Shown in pieces: positions 1 through 8,969 of a stretch of 64,000 bases of DNA; positions within the stretch are counted from its first letter, which is position 1; the number at the start of each line of letters is the position of its first letter. Under the pieces are notes generated by a model. That model worked only from the letters and a program-made list of their open reading frames with translations. It made no database searches and was not told where the DNA came from. Origin of the DNA: Adhaeribacter soli (GTDB lineage Bacteria; Bacteroidota; Bacteroidia; Cytophagales; Hymenobacteraceae); assembly GCF_008727925.1 (NCBI RefSeq), contig NZ_VTWT01000006.1, positions 1-64,000 on the forward strand, written 5' to 3'. The translations under genes and the position numbers were made by a program.

Positions 1-41
1 AACTCATCATAAAATAAGGTAGTTAAGTAGTAATAAGAAGG

Positions 42-75
42 AAAACCACAGCTCTTTGGGCTGTGGTTTTTTATT
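42..75 (+). terminator. Rho-independent terminator of an upstream gene
   Basis: A 7-bp stem (CCACAGC / GCTGTGG, 46-52 and 60-66) with a 7-nt loop is followed by a run of T. An A-run precedes the stem, so it may work in both directions. The gene it ends lies before the window; bases 1-41 hold no recognisable coding sequence. Confidence 0.7.
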
Positions 76-98
76 TTAAAACTCAATTATGCTGGCCT

Positions 99-383
99 GT
101 CTGAACACAATTTTAAGGATTTAGAGGATGGACAGGATTGGATTTTGTAAAAGAAAAAAGCGGGTACGGGAGAGAAGCGAGGTGTGTTTGAATAGATAAA
201 ATGGCTATTGCAGCACTTTGAAAGCCTTGAAACGAGTATTGCACTTGCTAAAGTAGGTACTATTTCCATTTACTTTTTTCTATCCCTTCACTCCCGGGCC
301 GGCTGTAATGCTTCTACCGAAAAATCCTGTCCATCTTTTAAATCTTTAAAATCGTGTTCAGACTAATAAATCCTGGTTCAGAC
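99..383. repeat. Inverted-repeat element with 41-bp arms
   Basis: The segment 99-139 (starting GTCTGAACAC, ending GACAGGATT) recurs as an imperfect reverse complement at 323-363. A third partial arm (AATCCTGGTTCAGAC) lies at 369-383. The roughly 180-bp interior has no convincing reading frame. Related single arms occur at 36468-36509 and 38206-38234, so this is a dispersed family. The rest of 1-572 holds only the terminator and the leader of the next gene. Confidence 0.7.
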
Positions 384-572
384 AAAAGGCCCGTATAAAT
401 AGCAAATCGAAAATAGACCTATAGGAAAACGATTCTGCCTGGTAGTTTCGTTGAATAGATACAGGTTGTGGGCAGAGGTAATTTCAGGCGGAAAGCTGCA
501 GAAGGTAATACCGGGTTTTAGAAAATACTTAAATTGGCAACCTGAATCATTTAGAATCAAAAAGGAGGAAAA

Positions 573-1322
573 ATGTCCGGACACAGTAAATGGTCTACCA
601 TTAAGCGGAAAAAAGGCGCTTTGGACGCCAAACGTTCCAAGATCTTCACCAAAATTATAAAGGAAATCAGCGTGGCCGTACGCGAAGGCGGCCCCGATCC
701 CGAAGGAAATCCCCGGCTGAGATTGGCCATTCAGACGGCGAAAGCCAACAACATGCCCAAAGAGAACATGGAGCGGGCCATTAAAAAAAGCTCCGGCACC
801 GACGGCGCCCATTACCAGGAAGTAACTTATGAAGGTTATGCCAGCAACGGCGTAGCCGTTTTCGTGGAGTGCCTTACGGATAACCTGAACCGCACCGTAG
901 CTGCCGTTCGCCTGGCCTTCAGCAAAGCCGGCGGCGCATTAGGAACCAACGGTTCTTTGGAATTCATCTTCGACCGCAAAGGCGTGTTCGTGCTGAAAAA
1001 AGGGGAGCAGAAAGTAGACGAAGAAGAATTCACCCTCGAAATGATCGATGCCGGTGCGGAAGATGTGGTTTTTGAAGACGAATTCATTACCGTTTATACT
1101 GCTTTCGAGGATTTCGGCGCCATGCAGAAAAAAGTGGAAGAAATGGGCCTGGAAGGGGAAAGCGCCGAGGTGCAGCGGATCCCGAAAACCACCGTGGCGC
1201 TTGATCTGGAAAATGCCCGCAAAGTGCTGAAGCTGATCGATGTACTGGAAGACGACGACGATGTGCAGAAAGTGTATCATAACCTGGAGCTTACCGAAGA
1301 AATGATGGCAGCGCTTGATTAA
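573..1322 (+). CDS. yebC: YebC/PmpR family regulatory protein
   Basis: This 249-aa protein begins MSGHSKWSTIKRKK, the hallmark N-terminus of the YebC/PmpR (TACO1) family, and has the family's normal length. Members bind nucleic acid and have been described as transcriptional regulators and, more recently, as factors that help ribosomes through difficult sequences; which applies here cannot be told from sequence. The protein is acidic towards the C-terminus (a run of Asp near residues 226-231). The start is well supported by a strong Shine-Dalgarno sequence (AAGGAGG, about 7 nt upstream), unusual for this genome. A frame opening at 451 overlaps the start out of frame and is not a gene. Confidence 0.95.
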   Translation: MSGHSKWSTIKRKKGALDAKRSKIFTKIIKEISVAVREGGPDPEGNPRLRLAIQTAKANNMPKENMERAIKKSSGTDGAHYQEVTYEGYASNGVAVFVECLTDNLNRTVAAVRLAFSKAGGALGTNGSLEFIFDRKGVFVLKKGEQKVDEEEFTLEMIDAGAEDVVFEDEFITVYTAFEDFGAMQKKVEEMGLEGESAEVQRIPKTTVALDLENARKVLKLIDVLEDDDDVQKVYHNLELTEEMMAALD

Positions 1323-1369
1323 GCATATACCTGAGTCGAAGAAAAGGATGAAGGGGAGGAGATAAAACG

Positions 1370-1400
1370 TTTGGTGTTTTAGTAACAATTATTATATTTG
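1370..1400 (+). promoter_or_regulatory. Bacteroidota-type promoter for the YjgN-like gene
   Basis: TTTG at 1370-1373 and TATATTTG at 1393-1400 are separated by 19 nt, an exact match to the Bacteroidota primary sigma consensus (TTTG / TAnnTTTG). The predicted transcription start is near 1407, about 28 nt before the ATG at 1435. It probably drives both the YjgN-like gene and the adjoining M48 peptidase. Confidence 0.7.
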
Positions 1401-1434
1401 AAAAAACATCTTTCACGAAATCCCTCTTCATTTT

Positions 1435-2424
1435 ATGGTAAATAACTACTCCGAAACCTCGGTTTCCGAAAATTATTCGGCGCCGGAACAGACCCTGGAA
1501 TTTAAAGGCAAAGGCACCGAACTCTTCGGAATACAGCTGCCGAACTGGGTACTGACCCTGGTAACCTGCGGGCTTTATTACCCTTGGGCCAAAGTGGAAA
1601 TCCTGAAATATGTGTACAGTAAAACCGAATTTGCCGGCAGCCGCTTCAAATTCCACGGTACCGGGAAAGAAATGTTCAAAGGCTTTATCAAGGCCATCGG
1701 TATTTTTGCTGTGCTCATCGGATTTTTTCTCTTTTGTTCGCTTTCGGGAAAGCCGGAGTTGATTCTGGTTGGGATGTTAGGTTTTTATGCCGGTTTAGGC
1801 CTGATTATTCCGGTGGCGATTCACGGGCGCATGCGCTACCGCCTTTCCCGCACTTCATGGCGCGGCATTCATTTCGGTTATACCGGCAGCCTGAAACAAC
1901 TTTATATCGAATGCATTAAAGGCGCTTTTCTTACAGCAATCACTTTTGGCATTTACGGCAGCTGGTTTGTGGTAAATCTGCGCAAATACATTATCGGGAA
2001 TATCCGGTTTGGTAACATTCGTTTCAGTTTCGACGGGGAAGGCGGCGAGCTTTTTATTACCCACCTGAAAGGTTACTTTCTTAGTGTTTTCACCTTGGGG
2101 ATCTACCTTTTCTGGTACATGCGCGACCTGCACTTCTTCTACGTAAATAACATTCTGGCCGAACAGAACGGCCGGCTGGTGCGCCTGGATGCCAATGTAA
2201 CCGGAACCGGCTACCTGAAACTGATCGTAGGCAACGTGCTGATCATGGTTTTCACCTTAGGCCTGGGAATTCCGTTCGTTACAGTAAGAACGCTTAACTT
2301 TGTAATTTCAAACACGCAATTGATAGGAACGCTGGATCTGGAAAACATCGAACAAGCCGAAGCCGACCGCATCGGGGCTACTTTCGAAGACGTTTCCGAC
2401 CTGCTTAACCTCGACCTAGTTTAA
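1435..2424 (+). CDS. YjgN family (DUF898) membrane protein
   Basis: This 329-aa inner-membrane protein carries repeated units of the DUF898/YjgN type: a short polar stretch (FKGKGTELFG, residues 23-32; FDGEGGELF, about 199-207) followed by hydrophobic spans. The recurring LVTCGLYYPWAKVEIL, ITFGIYGSWFVVNLRKY and FTLGIYLFWYMRDL segments look like internally duplicated transmembrane hairpins. The molecular function of the family is unknown. It has its own near-consensus promoter, and the M48 peptidase starts 18 bp after its stop, so the two form an operon. The pairing of YjgN-like proteins with M48 peptidases recurs in other bacteria and suggests the peptidase acts on, or with, this membrane protein. 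Confidence 0.85.
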   Translation: MVNNYSETSVSENYSAPEQTLEFKGKGTELFGIQLPNWVLTLVTCGLYYPWAKVEILKYVYSKTEFAGSRFKFHGTGKEMFKGFIKAIGIFAVLIGFFLFCSLSGKPELILVGMLGFYAGLGLIIPVAIHGRMRYRLSRTSWRGIHFGYTGSLKQLYIECIKGAFLTAITFGIYGSWFVVNLRKYIIGNIRFGNIRFSFDGEGGELFITHLKGYFLSVFTLGIYLFWYMRDLHFFYVNNILAEQNGRLVRLDANVTGTGYLKLIVGNVLIMVFTLGLGIPFVTVRTLNFVISNTQLIGTLDLENIEQAEADRIGATFEDVSDLLNLDLV

Positions 2425-2442
2425 TTCGACTTTTTAATTTTT

Positions 2443-3522
2443 ATGGCCGTATTTCAGGGCTTATTTTTCGACGGTAAAACATCTTCCGGGCAACCGGTGG
2501 AAATTAAATTATCTCCCGGCCTGCTGGTGCTCACCAAAAAGTATGGTCCGGAACCCTCAGAGTTCGGCTGGAAAATTGCCAGAATTTCCCGTAACGATTT
2601 TAACGACCGGGAACAGGTAGTACTGGAATATGCTTCAGAGCCCCGGGAGGTACTGGAAGTAAACGATCCGGCATTTTCCGGGGCTTTGCAGGCCGCTTAT
2701 CCGCATGCCCCGTTCGTAAAACTGAAGTACAGTTCTTTCGTTTCTGGCAACCCCTTGCCTTTAATAGGCGTGTTGGTTGGTTTCATTGCTCTCATCGCGG
2801 CTGCTTATTTCTGGCTTATTCCTAAACTGACCGACGTTGCCGCCGAGAATATGCCCACCATCACCGAAGCGCAGATCGGCGAAGCCCTGATCGGAGCCAT
2901 GCTGAAGGATGAGGCCATCGATTCTGCCAAAACGGTTTATGCCCAGAAATTCTTTAACCACTTACATGGGAAAAGCGAAAATGTAGCCACCATTACCGTG
3001 ATCGATGAAAAGCAGGCCAATGCCTTTGCAGTTCCGGGTGGGAATATCGTTATCTTTAAACCGATCATCGCCCTCACCGACAACTACGCCGAACTGGCCG
3101 GCCTTCTTGCGCACGAAAATGCCCATTTGCAGCACCGTCACTCGTTAAAGCTCCTGTTCCGGAACTTGTCTACCTATTTTCTGGCTTCGCTGCTTTTTGG
3201 CGACGTGAACGGCTTAATGGCCATTTTAATTGAAAACGCGGAAAATCTGAAAGAACTGGAGTACAACCGCGACCTGGAAAAAGAAGCCGATATGTCCGGG
3301 CTGGAGTTGCTTCGGGCCAGAAAGATCGATCCGAATGGCATGGTGAACTTGTTTAGTGCCTTAAAAGATGAACACGGGAAATCCGCAATACCAGAGTTTT
3401 TAAGCACCCACCCGGTTTTCGATTCCCGGATCGAATACCTGAAAGCCGAGATCGTTAAAAAGCCTTATCAGACCCAACCGAATGATTCCCTGGAATATTA
3501 TTTCCGGAAACTGAAAGAATAA
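2443..3522 (+). CDS. M48 family zinc metallopeptidase, membrane anchored
   Basis: This 359-aa protein has a zinc-binding HExxH motif (HENAH, residues 224-228) and a downstream EKEAD segment near residues 279-283 that supplies the usual third metal ligand, as in HtpX/Oma1/BepA-type M48 peptidases. A transmembrane segment spans about residues 106-126 (PLIGVLVGFIALIAAAYFWL), placing a roughly 100-residue N-terminal domain on one side of the membrane and the catalytic domain on the other. It is predicted to degrade or quality-control envelope proteins. It follows the YjgN-like gene by 18 bp, and a terminator lies 65 bp after its stop. Confidence 0.88.
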   Translation: MAVFQGLFFDGKTSSGQPVEIKLSPGLLVLTKKYGPEPSEFGWKIARISRNDFNDREQVVLEYASEPREVLEVNDPAFSGALQAAYPHAPFVKLKYSSFVSGNPLPLIGVLVGFIALIAAAYFWLIPKLTDVAAENMPTITEAQIGEALIGAMLKDEAIDSAKTVYAQKFFNHLHGKSENVATITVIDEKQANAFAVPGGNIVIFKPIIALTDNYAELAGLLAHENAHLQHRHSLKLLFRNLSTYFLASLLFGDVNGLMAILIENAENLKELEYNRDLEKEADMSGLELLRARKIDPNGMVNLFSALKDEHGKSAIPEFLSTHPVFDSRIEYLKAEIVKKPYQTQPNDSLEYYFRKLKE

Positions 3523-3586
3523 AAGCGCGGGCTGCTAACGGAAATTCTGTAATTTGGCAGCGTTCCGGAGTTTTAACCCTAAACAA

Positions 3587-3620
3587 AAAGCCAATCCGGA
3601 ACGGTTGGCTTTCTTTTTTT
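3587..3620 (+). terminator. Terminator abutting the next start codon
   Basis: An AAAGCCAA / TTGGCTTT stem is followed by CTTTTTTT, and the ATG of the CoA-transferase gene comes directly after the last T. It should end the YjgN-M48 operon. It also lies where a leader and ribosome-binding site of the next gene would be expected. Confidence 0.7.
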
Positions 3621-4778
3621 ATGCAACCTGAACTTCCTTTCAGCGGACTTTTTGTGCTCGAACTGGCAAGCGTGCTGGCCGGACCCAGCGTGGGGCAATT
3701 TTTTGCCGAACTCGGCGCCGAAGTCGTAAAAATTGAAAATACGGCTACGCAAGGCGATGTAACCCGCAAATGGAAAGCCGCGACCGAAGACCCGGATACG
3801 GATATTTCGGCTTATTTTTCGTGTGCCAACTGGGGTAAAAAATCGGTAGCCCTGGACCTGAAAAACCCGGAAGGTTTAGCGGTGGTGTACCGGTTAGTTC
3901 AAAAAGCCGACATCGTAATTGCCAGCTACAAACCCGGCGATGCCGAAAAGCTGCAGGTCGATTATGAAACGCTATCAGGAATAAATCCGAAACTGCTTTA
4001 CGGCAGCATTACCGGTTACGGCCCGGAGGTTGCCCGCGCCGGTTACGATGCCGTTATTCAGGCCGAAAGCGGTTTGATGTACCTGAACGGGCAGCCCGAC
4101 GGGGAACCCACCAAAATGCCCGTAGCCTTTGTAGACCTGCTGGCGGCGCACCAGTTAAAAGAAGGCTTGCTTACTGCTTTGTACATGCGCGAAAGAACCG
4201 GAAAAGGAACATTGGTACAGATCTCCTTGCTCGATGCCGCGCTCACTTCCCTTGCCAATCAGGGAACCAACTATTTAGTAGCCGGACTGAATCCGCAACG
4301 GACCGGCTCTGAGCACCCCAATATCGTTCCCTACGGTACCATTTTCAAAACTTCCGACCAAAAACAATTAATTTTGGCCATCGGCGACGACCGGCAGTTT
4401 CAGCATTTATGTGAAGTATTGGGTGCACCGGAATTAGCTTCCAACCCTTTATTCAACCGCAATAATGCGCGGGTAAAAAACCGTATTGTTTTAAATGAAA
4501 AACTCAAAGAACTGATAGCCGGTTTTAATCAGGCTGAACTTTTAGCGGAACTGGAAAGGCGGTTTGTGCCGGCCGGAGCGGTAAAAGATGTGCAGGAAGC
4601 GCTTTCCGGGAAGGCGGCACAGGAATTAAAATTGCAGGCGAAAAAAAACGGAAAACTGTTAGTTGGTATGAAAACGGTAGCATTTAAGCTCCAGAACCTG
4701 CCGAATGCTGAATTATTGCCACCGCCTCATTTTGGAGAAAATACAGTGGAAGTGCTTGAAAATCATTTGGTTAAATAA
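3621..4778 (+). CDS. CaiB/BaiF family CoA-transferase
   Basis: This 385-aa protein matches class III CoA-transferases, which move CoA between carboxylic acids through an aspartyl-CoA thioester. The N-terminus (LPFSGLFVLELASVLAGPSV) and the EVVKIE strand form the typical nucleotide-binding start. Asp172 in AFVDLL, within the conserved block GEPTKMPVAFVD, is the likely catalytic aspartate. The later segment NIVPYGTIFKTSD also fits the family. The substrate is not predictable. The start at 3621 is favoured because family proteins begin just before the GLxVLxL motif, although no ribosome-binding site is visible and a terminator T-tract touches the ATG. Confidence 0.88.
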   Translation: MQPELPFSGLFVLELASVLAGPSVGQFFAELGAEVVKIENTATQGDVTRKWKAATEDPDTDISAYFSCANWGKKSVALDLKNPEGLAVVYRLVQKADIVIASYKPGDAEKLQVDYETLSGINPKLLYGSITGYGPEVARAGYDAVIQAESGLMYLNGQPDGEPTKMPVAFVDLLAAHQLKEGLLTALYMRERTGKGTLVQISLLDAALTSLANQGTNYLVAGLNPQRTGSEHPNIVPYGTIFKTSDQKQLILAIGDDRQFQHLCEVLGAPELASNPLFNRNNARVKNRIVLNEKLKELIAGFNQAELLAELERRFVPAGAVKDVQEALSGKAAQELKLQAKKNGKLLVGMKTVAFKLQNLPNAELLPPPHFGENTVEVLENHLVK

Positions 4779-4937
4779 TGTTAATTTTTGAAGAAGTATC
4801 GGGAAGAAGGCACTTCCTGGCCGAAAATTGGGTTTAAAGAAAAACTAAAACCTAAATTGCAGAAAAAAGTATGCTGAAAGCGGCATATATCTTTTGAGCT
4901 GCTTTTTTCAATTTCAACTTTTAAACACACAATACTT

Positions 4938-5618
4938 ATGGAGGACAGACTGGATGCTATTTTTGAAGGTCTTAAGCAGAAATCTTCGGCCAAGCAGGCC
5001 ATTTATCGCAACACCAAGACTACTTTCGATAAACTTAGAACGATTTCCAAGGATCTGGTAAAACGGCTGAGCCAGCGCGTTACGCCCCTCGACGATACCG
5101 TTGTTGTTGAGTACCGCGATGTAAATGAACTGGAGTTTCACATCAAGATCTCCGGCGACCTGCTTATTTTCGTGATGCATTCCAACATCGTTACTTTTCC
5201 GGACGATTACGACCTGATGAAGAGCGATTACGTGGAGGAGGACTTTAAGCGGCGTTTCTTCGGCCACATTATGGCTTATAATTTCATGGCCGATTCCATA
5301 AAGTATAACCGCATGAACGATCCCGGTTACCTGCTGGGCCGTTTGCTGGTGAACATCGAAAACCATTTCTACCTGGAAGGCGTGGACCAGATGAACCTGG
5401 ATTATCAGGACATCGAAAAAAATGAAATTACCGACGAGAACCTGCTGCTGATGGTGGAAAGTGCGGTAATTGCTTCGGTAAACAACGACCTTATGGCCCA
5501 GGAACTGGACGATATCCGGAAAATTACCGTGAAGCAAAAGCTTGACAACCAGCAGGTAAGCCGCACCCAGAAAGTAGGCTTTAATTTCAGCTACGAAGCA
5601 GGCCACACCCACGACTAG
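4938..5618 (+). CDS. Conserved hypothetical protein, soluble
   Basis: This 226-aa protein has no signal peptide or membrane segment and is rich in Asp and Lys. It opens MEDRLDAIFEGLKQK and contains an aromatic core (RRFFGHIMAYNFMADSIKY, about residues 105-123). I do not recognise a named family; the style suggests a lineage-specific cytoplasmic protein. It is followed 25 bp later by the HMA-AraC regulator and may be co-transcribed with it. No catalytic motif is visible. Confidence 0.8.
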   Translation: MEDRLDAIFEGLKQKSSAKQAIYRNTKTTFDKLRTISKDLVKRLSQRVTPLDDTVVVEYRDVNELEFHIKISGDLLIFVMHSNIVTFPDDYDLMKSDYVEEDFKRRFFGHIMAYNFMADSIKYNRMNDPGYLLGRLLVNIENHFYLEGVDQMNLDYQDIEKNEITDENLLLMVESAVIASVNNDLMAQELDDIRKITVKQKLDNQQVSRTQKVGFNFSYEAGHTHD

Positions 5619-5643
5619 ATTTTTTTTCGATTTTATACCCTTT

Positions 5644-6228
5644 ATGACTTCTGAAAAGCAGCACCTTGCAATAAAGAATATGGTTTGCGCGCGTTGCGTG
5701 CGGGTGGTAAAAGAAGAACTGGAAAAGCTCGGCCTTACCGTTGACCAGGTAGAACTGGGCGAAGCCACGGTTTCAGGAACTGCTGACCGGGAAGAAATTA
5801 AAGAAACGCTGGCGGCTGCCGGGTTTGAACTGCTGGAAGATAAAAAAGCGAAGCTCGTCGAGCAGATCAAAAACTATATTATCTGGCTCGTGCAGCACCC
5901 GGAAGCCCGCAATACCAATTATTCCGATAAAATTGCGGAGCATTTAGGCAAGGATTACCACTACCTGAGCCAGCTTTTTTCTGCTTCCGAAAACGTTACG
6001 ATCGAGCGGTACATCATTCTGCAAAAGATCGAGCGGGTAAAAGAACTACTGGTCTACGACGAACTGAACCTGAGCGAAATCGCCTACGAGCTGGGCTACA
6101 GCAGCGTAGCGCACCTTTCGAACCAGTTTAAACAAGTTACCGGATTCACGCCCACCGCCTTCAAAAAGCTCAAGAACCACCACCGCCAACCGCTGGATCG
6201 GCTAGGTTCGGGAAATGAAAAAGAATAA
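5644..6228 (+). CDS. HMA-like/AraC-type fusion transcriptional regulator
   Basis: This 194-aa protein joins two modules. Residues 8-68 resemble a heavy-metal-associated (HMA) domain, with a CxxC metal site Cys15-Ala-Arg-Cys18 in the context KNMVCARCVRVV. Residues about 85-180 form an AraC-type double helix-turn-helix ending with LSEIAYELGYSSVAHLSNQF and the PTAFKK segment. The expected role is copper or another soft metal binding to the N-terminus and control of transcription. The next gene downstream on the same strand is a CopA-type P-ATPase, the obvious target. A terminator 48 bp after its stop separates it from copA, so the two are adjacent but probably transcribed separately. Confidence 0.85.
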   Translation: MTSEKQHLAIKNMVCARCVRVVKEELEKLGLTVDQVELGEATVSGTADREEIKETLAAAGFELLEDKKAKLVEQIKNYIIWLVQHPEARNTNYSDKIAEHLGKDYHYLSQLFSASENVTIERYIILQKIERVKELLVYDELNLSEIAYELGYSSVAHLSNQFKQVTGFTPTAFKKLKNHHRQPLDRLGSGNEKE

Positions 6229-6275
6229 ACAGAAGATGGAAAACTTGGTGAATCAATAGTATTCATAAAATTTCG

Positions 6276-6309
6276 AAAAGCCCTTGGCCTGAGCCTGGGG
6301 CTTTTTTTA
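6276..6309 (+). terminator. Terminator after the HMA-AraC regulator
   Basis: AAAAGCCC pairs with GGGGCTTTT through an imperfect stem, followed by a T-run. It separates the regulator from copA. Confidence 0.6.
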
Positions 6310-6354
6310 TTTGCCAGGTTTAAGGTGCTCATTAAAATTGACCGGGCAAAATTT

Positions 6355-6464
6355 CATTGCCGTCTGCTTTAGCTGACGGAAGCCGTCTGCTTATTTTAAT
6401 AAATATTTGGCTAAAGCCGGAATTGAAACGCCCCTAAATCCGTCAGCTAAAGCAGACGGCAATG
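6355..6464. repeat. Intergenic inverted repeat, CCGTCAGCTAAAGC family
   Basis: Perfect 26-bp arms at 6355-6380 and 6439-6464 (CATTGCCGTCTGCTTTAGCT and its complement) enclose 58 nt. A further partial arm GCCGTCTGCTTA directly follows the first. A second copy with the same arms lies at 50531-50670. No transposase is present, so this is a non-autonomous, MITE- or REP-like element. It lies between the regulator and the copA promoter. Confidence 0.75.
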
Positions 6465-6574
6465 AATAGGATGCGATGGGTAGGATAAGGCATACAACCA
6501 AGCCTTATTTCCTGCCAAACTAATCCTGTAAATCATTCCGGGAATTCTGTAACGCTTTCGGGCAGCTGTCGTCA

Positions 6575-6582
6575 TACATTTG
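6575..6582 (+). promoter_or_regulatory. Candidate -7 box of the copA promoter
   Basis: TACATTTG matches the Bacteroidota TAnnTTTG element and lies 25 nt before the copA ATG. No good TTTG -33 element is found 19 nt upstream, which would fit a promoter that needs an activator such as the neighbouring HMA-AraC protein (inference). Confidence 0.4.
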
Positions 6583-6607
6583 TATTGTTCAATTACGTAC
6601 TAAAGCT

Positions 6608-8857
6608 ATGAGCACTACAACCTTAAATCCCGCCCGGAAACCGGTGGAAGGCACCTTCCCGGTAACCGGCATGACTTGTGCCGCCTGTGCCTCCAGTGTG
6701 GAAAGCATGCTGCAGCACCAGCCCGGCGTCGAAAATGCCCAGGTAAACTTTGCCGGCCAAACGGCCACCGTTTTTTATTTCCCCGATCAGGTAGAACCCA
6801 AAATCCTTCGGAATGCGGTTAAATCCTTGGGCTACGACCTGCTGGTGCAGCCTTCCGAATCCGATATAGAAGCCCTCGAGAAAAAGCAGGCACAGGAATA
6901 CAAGCGTTTAAAGACCCGGACGTTTGGCGCCCTGGCGCTGGCCATTCCGGTTGCGGTACTCGGCATGATGTATCATAATCCTTCGCCTGCCTTAAAATGG
7001 GTGGAACTGGTTTTAACCGCGCCGGTGGTTTTCGGTTTTGGCTGGCCTTTCTTTAAACGCGCCTTTGCCCAGGCCCGGCACGGCCGCGCTAACATGGATA
7101 CCCTGGTGGCCGTGAGTACCGGTATTGCCTTTATTTTCAGCGCTTTTAATACCATTTACCCGGAATATTTCGAAAGCCGCGGGCTGATGGCCATGGTTTA
7201 TTACGAAGCGGCCGCGGTAATTATCGGTTTCATTCTGCTGGGTAAGTTACTGGAAGAAAGGGCTAAATCCGGCACTTCCGCGGCCCTGAAAAAGCTGATG
7301 GGCCTGCAACCAAAAACCGTAAAAGTGCTGAAAAACGGTACCGAAACCGAGGTAAAAGTAGAAGAAGTAGCTTACGGCGATGTGCTGGTGATCCGGCCCG
7401 GCGAGAAAATTCCGGTAGACGGCATGGTGCTGAACGGGGAATCTTTCCTGGATGAAAGCATGCTTACCGGCGAACCGCTGCCGGTTGCCAAAAAAGCCGG
7501 CGCTACGGTGTTTGCCGGCACTGTAAACCAGAAAGGTAGTCTGCAGGTAGAAGCCCGGAAGGTAGGCGCTACTACATTACTGGCCCAGATCATTAAATCG
7601 GTGCAAAGCGCCCAGAACTCCAAACCGCCAGTGCAGAAACTGGCCGATAAAATTGCCGGGATCTTTGTGCCGGTAGTGTTGGTAATTGCTACGCTGAGCT
7701 TTGCGGCCTGGATGTTCTTTGGCGGAGAATCAGCTCTCAGCCACGCCTTACTGGCTTTCGTAACGGTACTAATAATTGCCTGCCCGTGTGCCTTGGGCTT
7801 GGCTACGCCTACCGCTATTATGGTTGGGGTAGGGAAGGGCGCTGAAAACGGGATTCTGATCAAAGATGCCGAAAGTCTGGAGAAAGCCTATAAAATGGAT
7901 GTTCTGATTTTAGATAAAACCGGTACCATAACCAACGGCAAACCCGAATTAACCGACATCCACTGGAAAGCCGATCCCACAGATATTCCTGCCTTAAAGC
8001 AAGCGCTCGTCTCCATGGAAGCTGCTTCCGAGCACCCGCTGGCCACGGCCATCGTGCATAAATTGCAGGAAGAAAAATTAGAAAGGGCAGAGGTAAAAGA
8101 CTTTATCAGTATTACCGGCCGTGGCGTAAGTGCAAAAGTAAACGGTAAAAACTACCTGGTCGGCAACCGGAAATTCCTGAACGAAAACCTGGTACTTGCT
8201 GATCCGGAACTGGATAAACTTGCGGAAGCCTGGGAACAGGAAGCCAAAACGGTCATGTATTTCGCCGAAAATGTGAAAGCCGTTGCTATTATTGCCGTCG
8301 CCGATACCCTGAAAGAATCTTCGGTAGCCGCCATTTCACAGTTAAAGAACCTGGGAATTGAAATTCACATGCTCACCGGCGACAACGAAGCCACAGCCAA
8401 AGCGGTAGCTGCCCAAGCCGGCATCCCGAATTACCAGGCCGGCGTAATGCCATCCGACAAAGGTGCATTTGTGCAGGAATTAAAGCGAAAAGGCAAAGTG
8501 GTAGGCATGGCCGGCGACGGTATTAATGATTCAGAAGCCCTGGCTTTGGCCGATGTAAGTATCGCCATGGGCAAAGGCACCGACATTGCCATGGAAGTTG
8601 CCCAGCTTACGCTGATTCATTCCGACCTGAGCCACATCACCAAAGCCATCAAGCTTTCCCGCAAAACCGTAATCACGATCCGCGAAAACCTGTTCTGGGC
8701 CTTTATCTACAACGTGATCGGGATTCCGATTGCTGCCGGTATTCTCTACCCGAGCTTCGGTTTCCTGTTGAATCCGATGATCGCCGGTGCGGCCATGGCA
8801 CTAAGTTCCGTTTCGGTAGTAAGTAATAGCTTGCGCTTAAAACGGCTGAAATTGTAA
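6608..8857 (+). CDS. copA: Copper-translocating P1B-type ATPase
   Basis: This 749-aa ATP-driven metal exporter of the inner membrane has one N-terminal HMA domain with GMTCAAC (Cys24, Cys27) and transmembrane helices including the ion-binding CPC motif (Cys392-Pro-Cys394 in [10 protein letters not shown]). It also has the phosphorylation motif DKTGT (Asp436), the SEHPLA signature of P1B ATPases and the hinge motif [13 protein letters not shown] plus the single CAAC domain favours Cu(I) over Zn or Cd. It should pump cytosolic copper out to the periplasm. The HMA-AraC fusion regulator lies just upstream, giving a sensor-plus-pump module. A strong terminator follows. Confidence 0.95.
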   Translation: MSTTTLNPARKPVEGTFPVTGMTCAACASSVESMLQHQPGVENAQVNFAGQTATVFYFPDQVEPKILRNAVKSLGYDLLVQPSESDIEALEKKQAQEYKRLKTRTFGALALAIPVAVLGMMYHNPSPALKWVELVLTAPVVFGFGWPFFKRAFAQARHGRANMDTLVAVSTGIAFIFSAFNTIYPEYFESRGLMAMVYYEAAAVIIGFILLGKLLEERAKSGTSAALKKLMGLQPKTVKVLKNGTETEVKVEEVAYGDVLVIRPGEKIPVDGMVLNGESFLDESMLTGEPLPVAKKAGATVFAGTVNQKGSLQVEARKVGATTLLAQIIKSVQSAQNSKPPVQKLADKIAGIFVPVVLVIATLSFAAWMFFGGESALSHALLAFVTVLIIACPCALGLATPTAIMVGVGKGAENGILIKDAESLEKAYKMDVLILDKTGTITNGKPELTDIHWKADPTDIPALKQALVSMEAASEHPLATAIVHKLQEEKLERAEVKDFISITGRGVSAKVNGKNYLVGNRKFLNENLVLADPELDKLAEAWEQEAKTVMYFAENVKAVAIIAVADTLKESSVAAISQLKNLGIEIHMLTGDNEATAKAVAAQAGIPNYQAGVMPSDKGAFVQELKRKGKVVGMAGDGINDSEALALADVSIAMGKGTDIAMEVAQLTLIHSDLSHITKAIKLSRKTVITIRENLFWAFIYNVIGIPIAAGILYPSFGFLLNPMIAGAAMALSSVSVVSNSLRLKRLKL

Positions 8858-8880
8858 GAACAGGCAATTGTCTCCATAAT

Positions 8881-8927
8881 AAAAAGTCCGCCGGGAAAGT
8901 TTACAACTTCCCCGGCGGACTTTTTAT
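8881..8927 (+). terminator. Strong terminator after copA
   Basis: A GC-rich stem (AAAGTCCGCCGGG / CCCGGCGGACTTT) is followed by a T-run. A-runs on the other side make it symmetrical, so it may also block transcription from the opposite strand. Confidence 0.85.
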
Positions 8928-8969
8928 TAATAGGTTCAGTTTCGAAACTAGGATAAAAGTCAAAACATG

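Noticed and set aside
378-812. Open frame on the minus strand over the yebC start
   Set aside because: It overlaps the well-supported yebC gene, has no homology I recognise and lacks a start context.
4914-5870. Minus-strand frame of about 318 codons
   Set aside because: It lies opposite two genes on the plus strand, one of them with clear HMA and AraC domains; no signal of its own.
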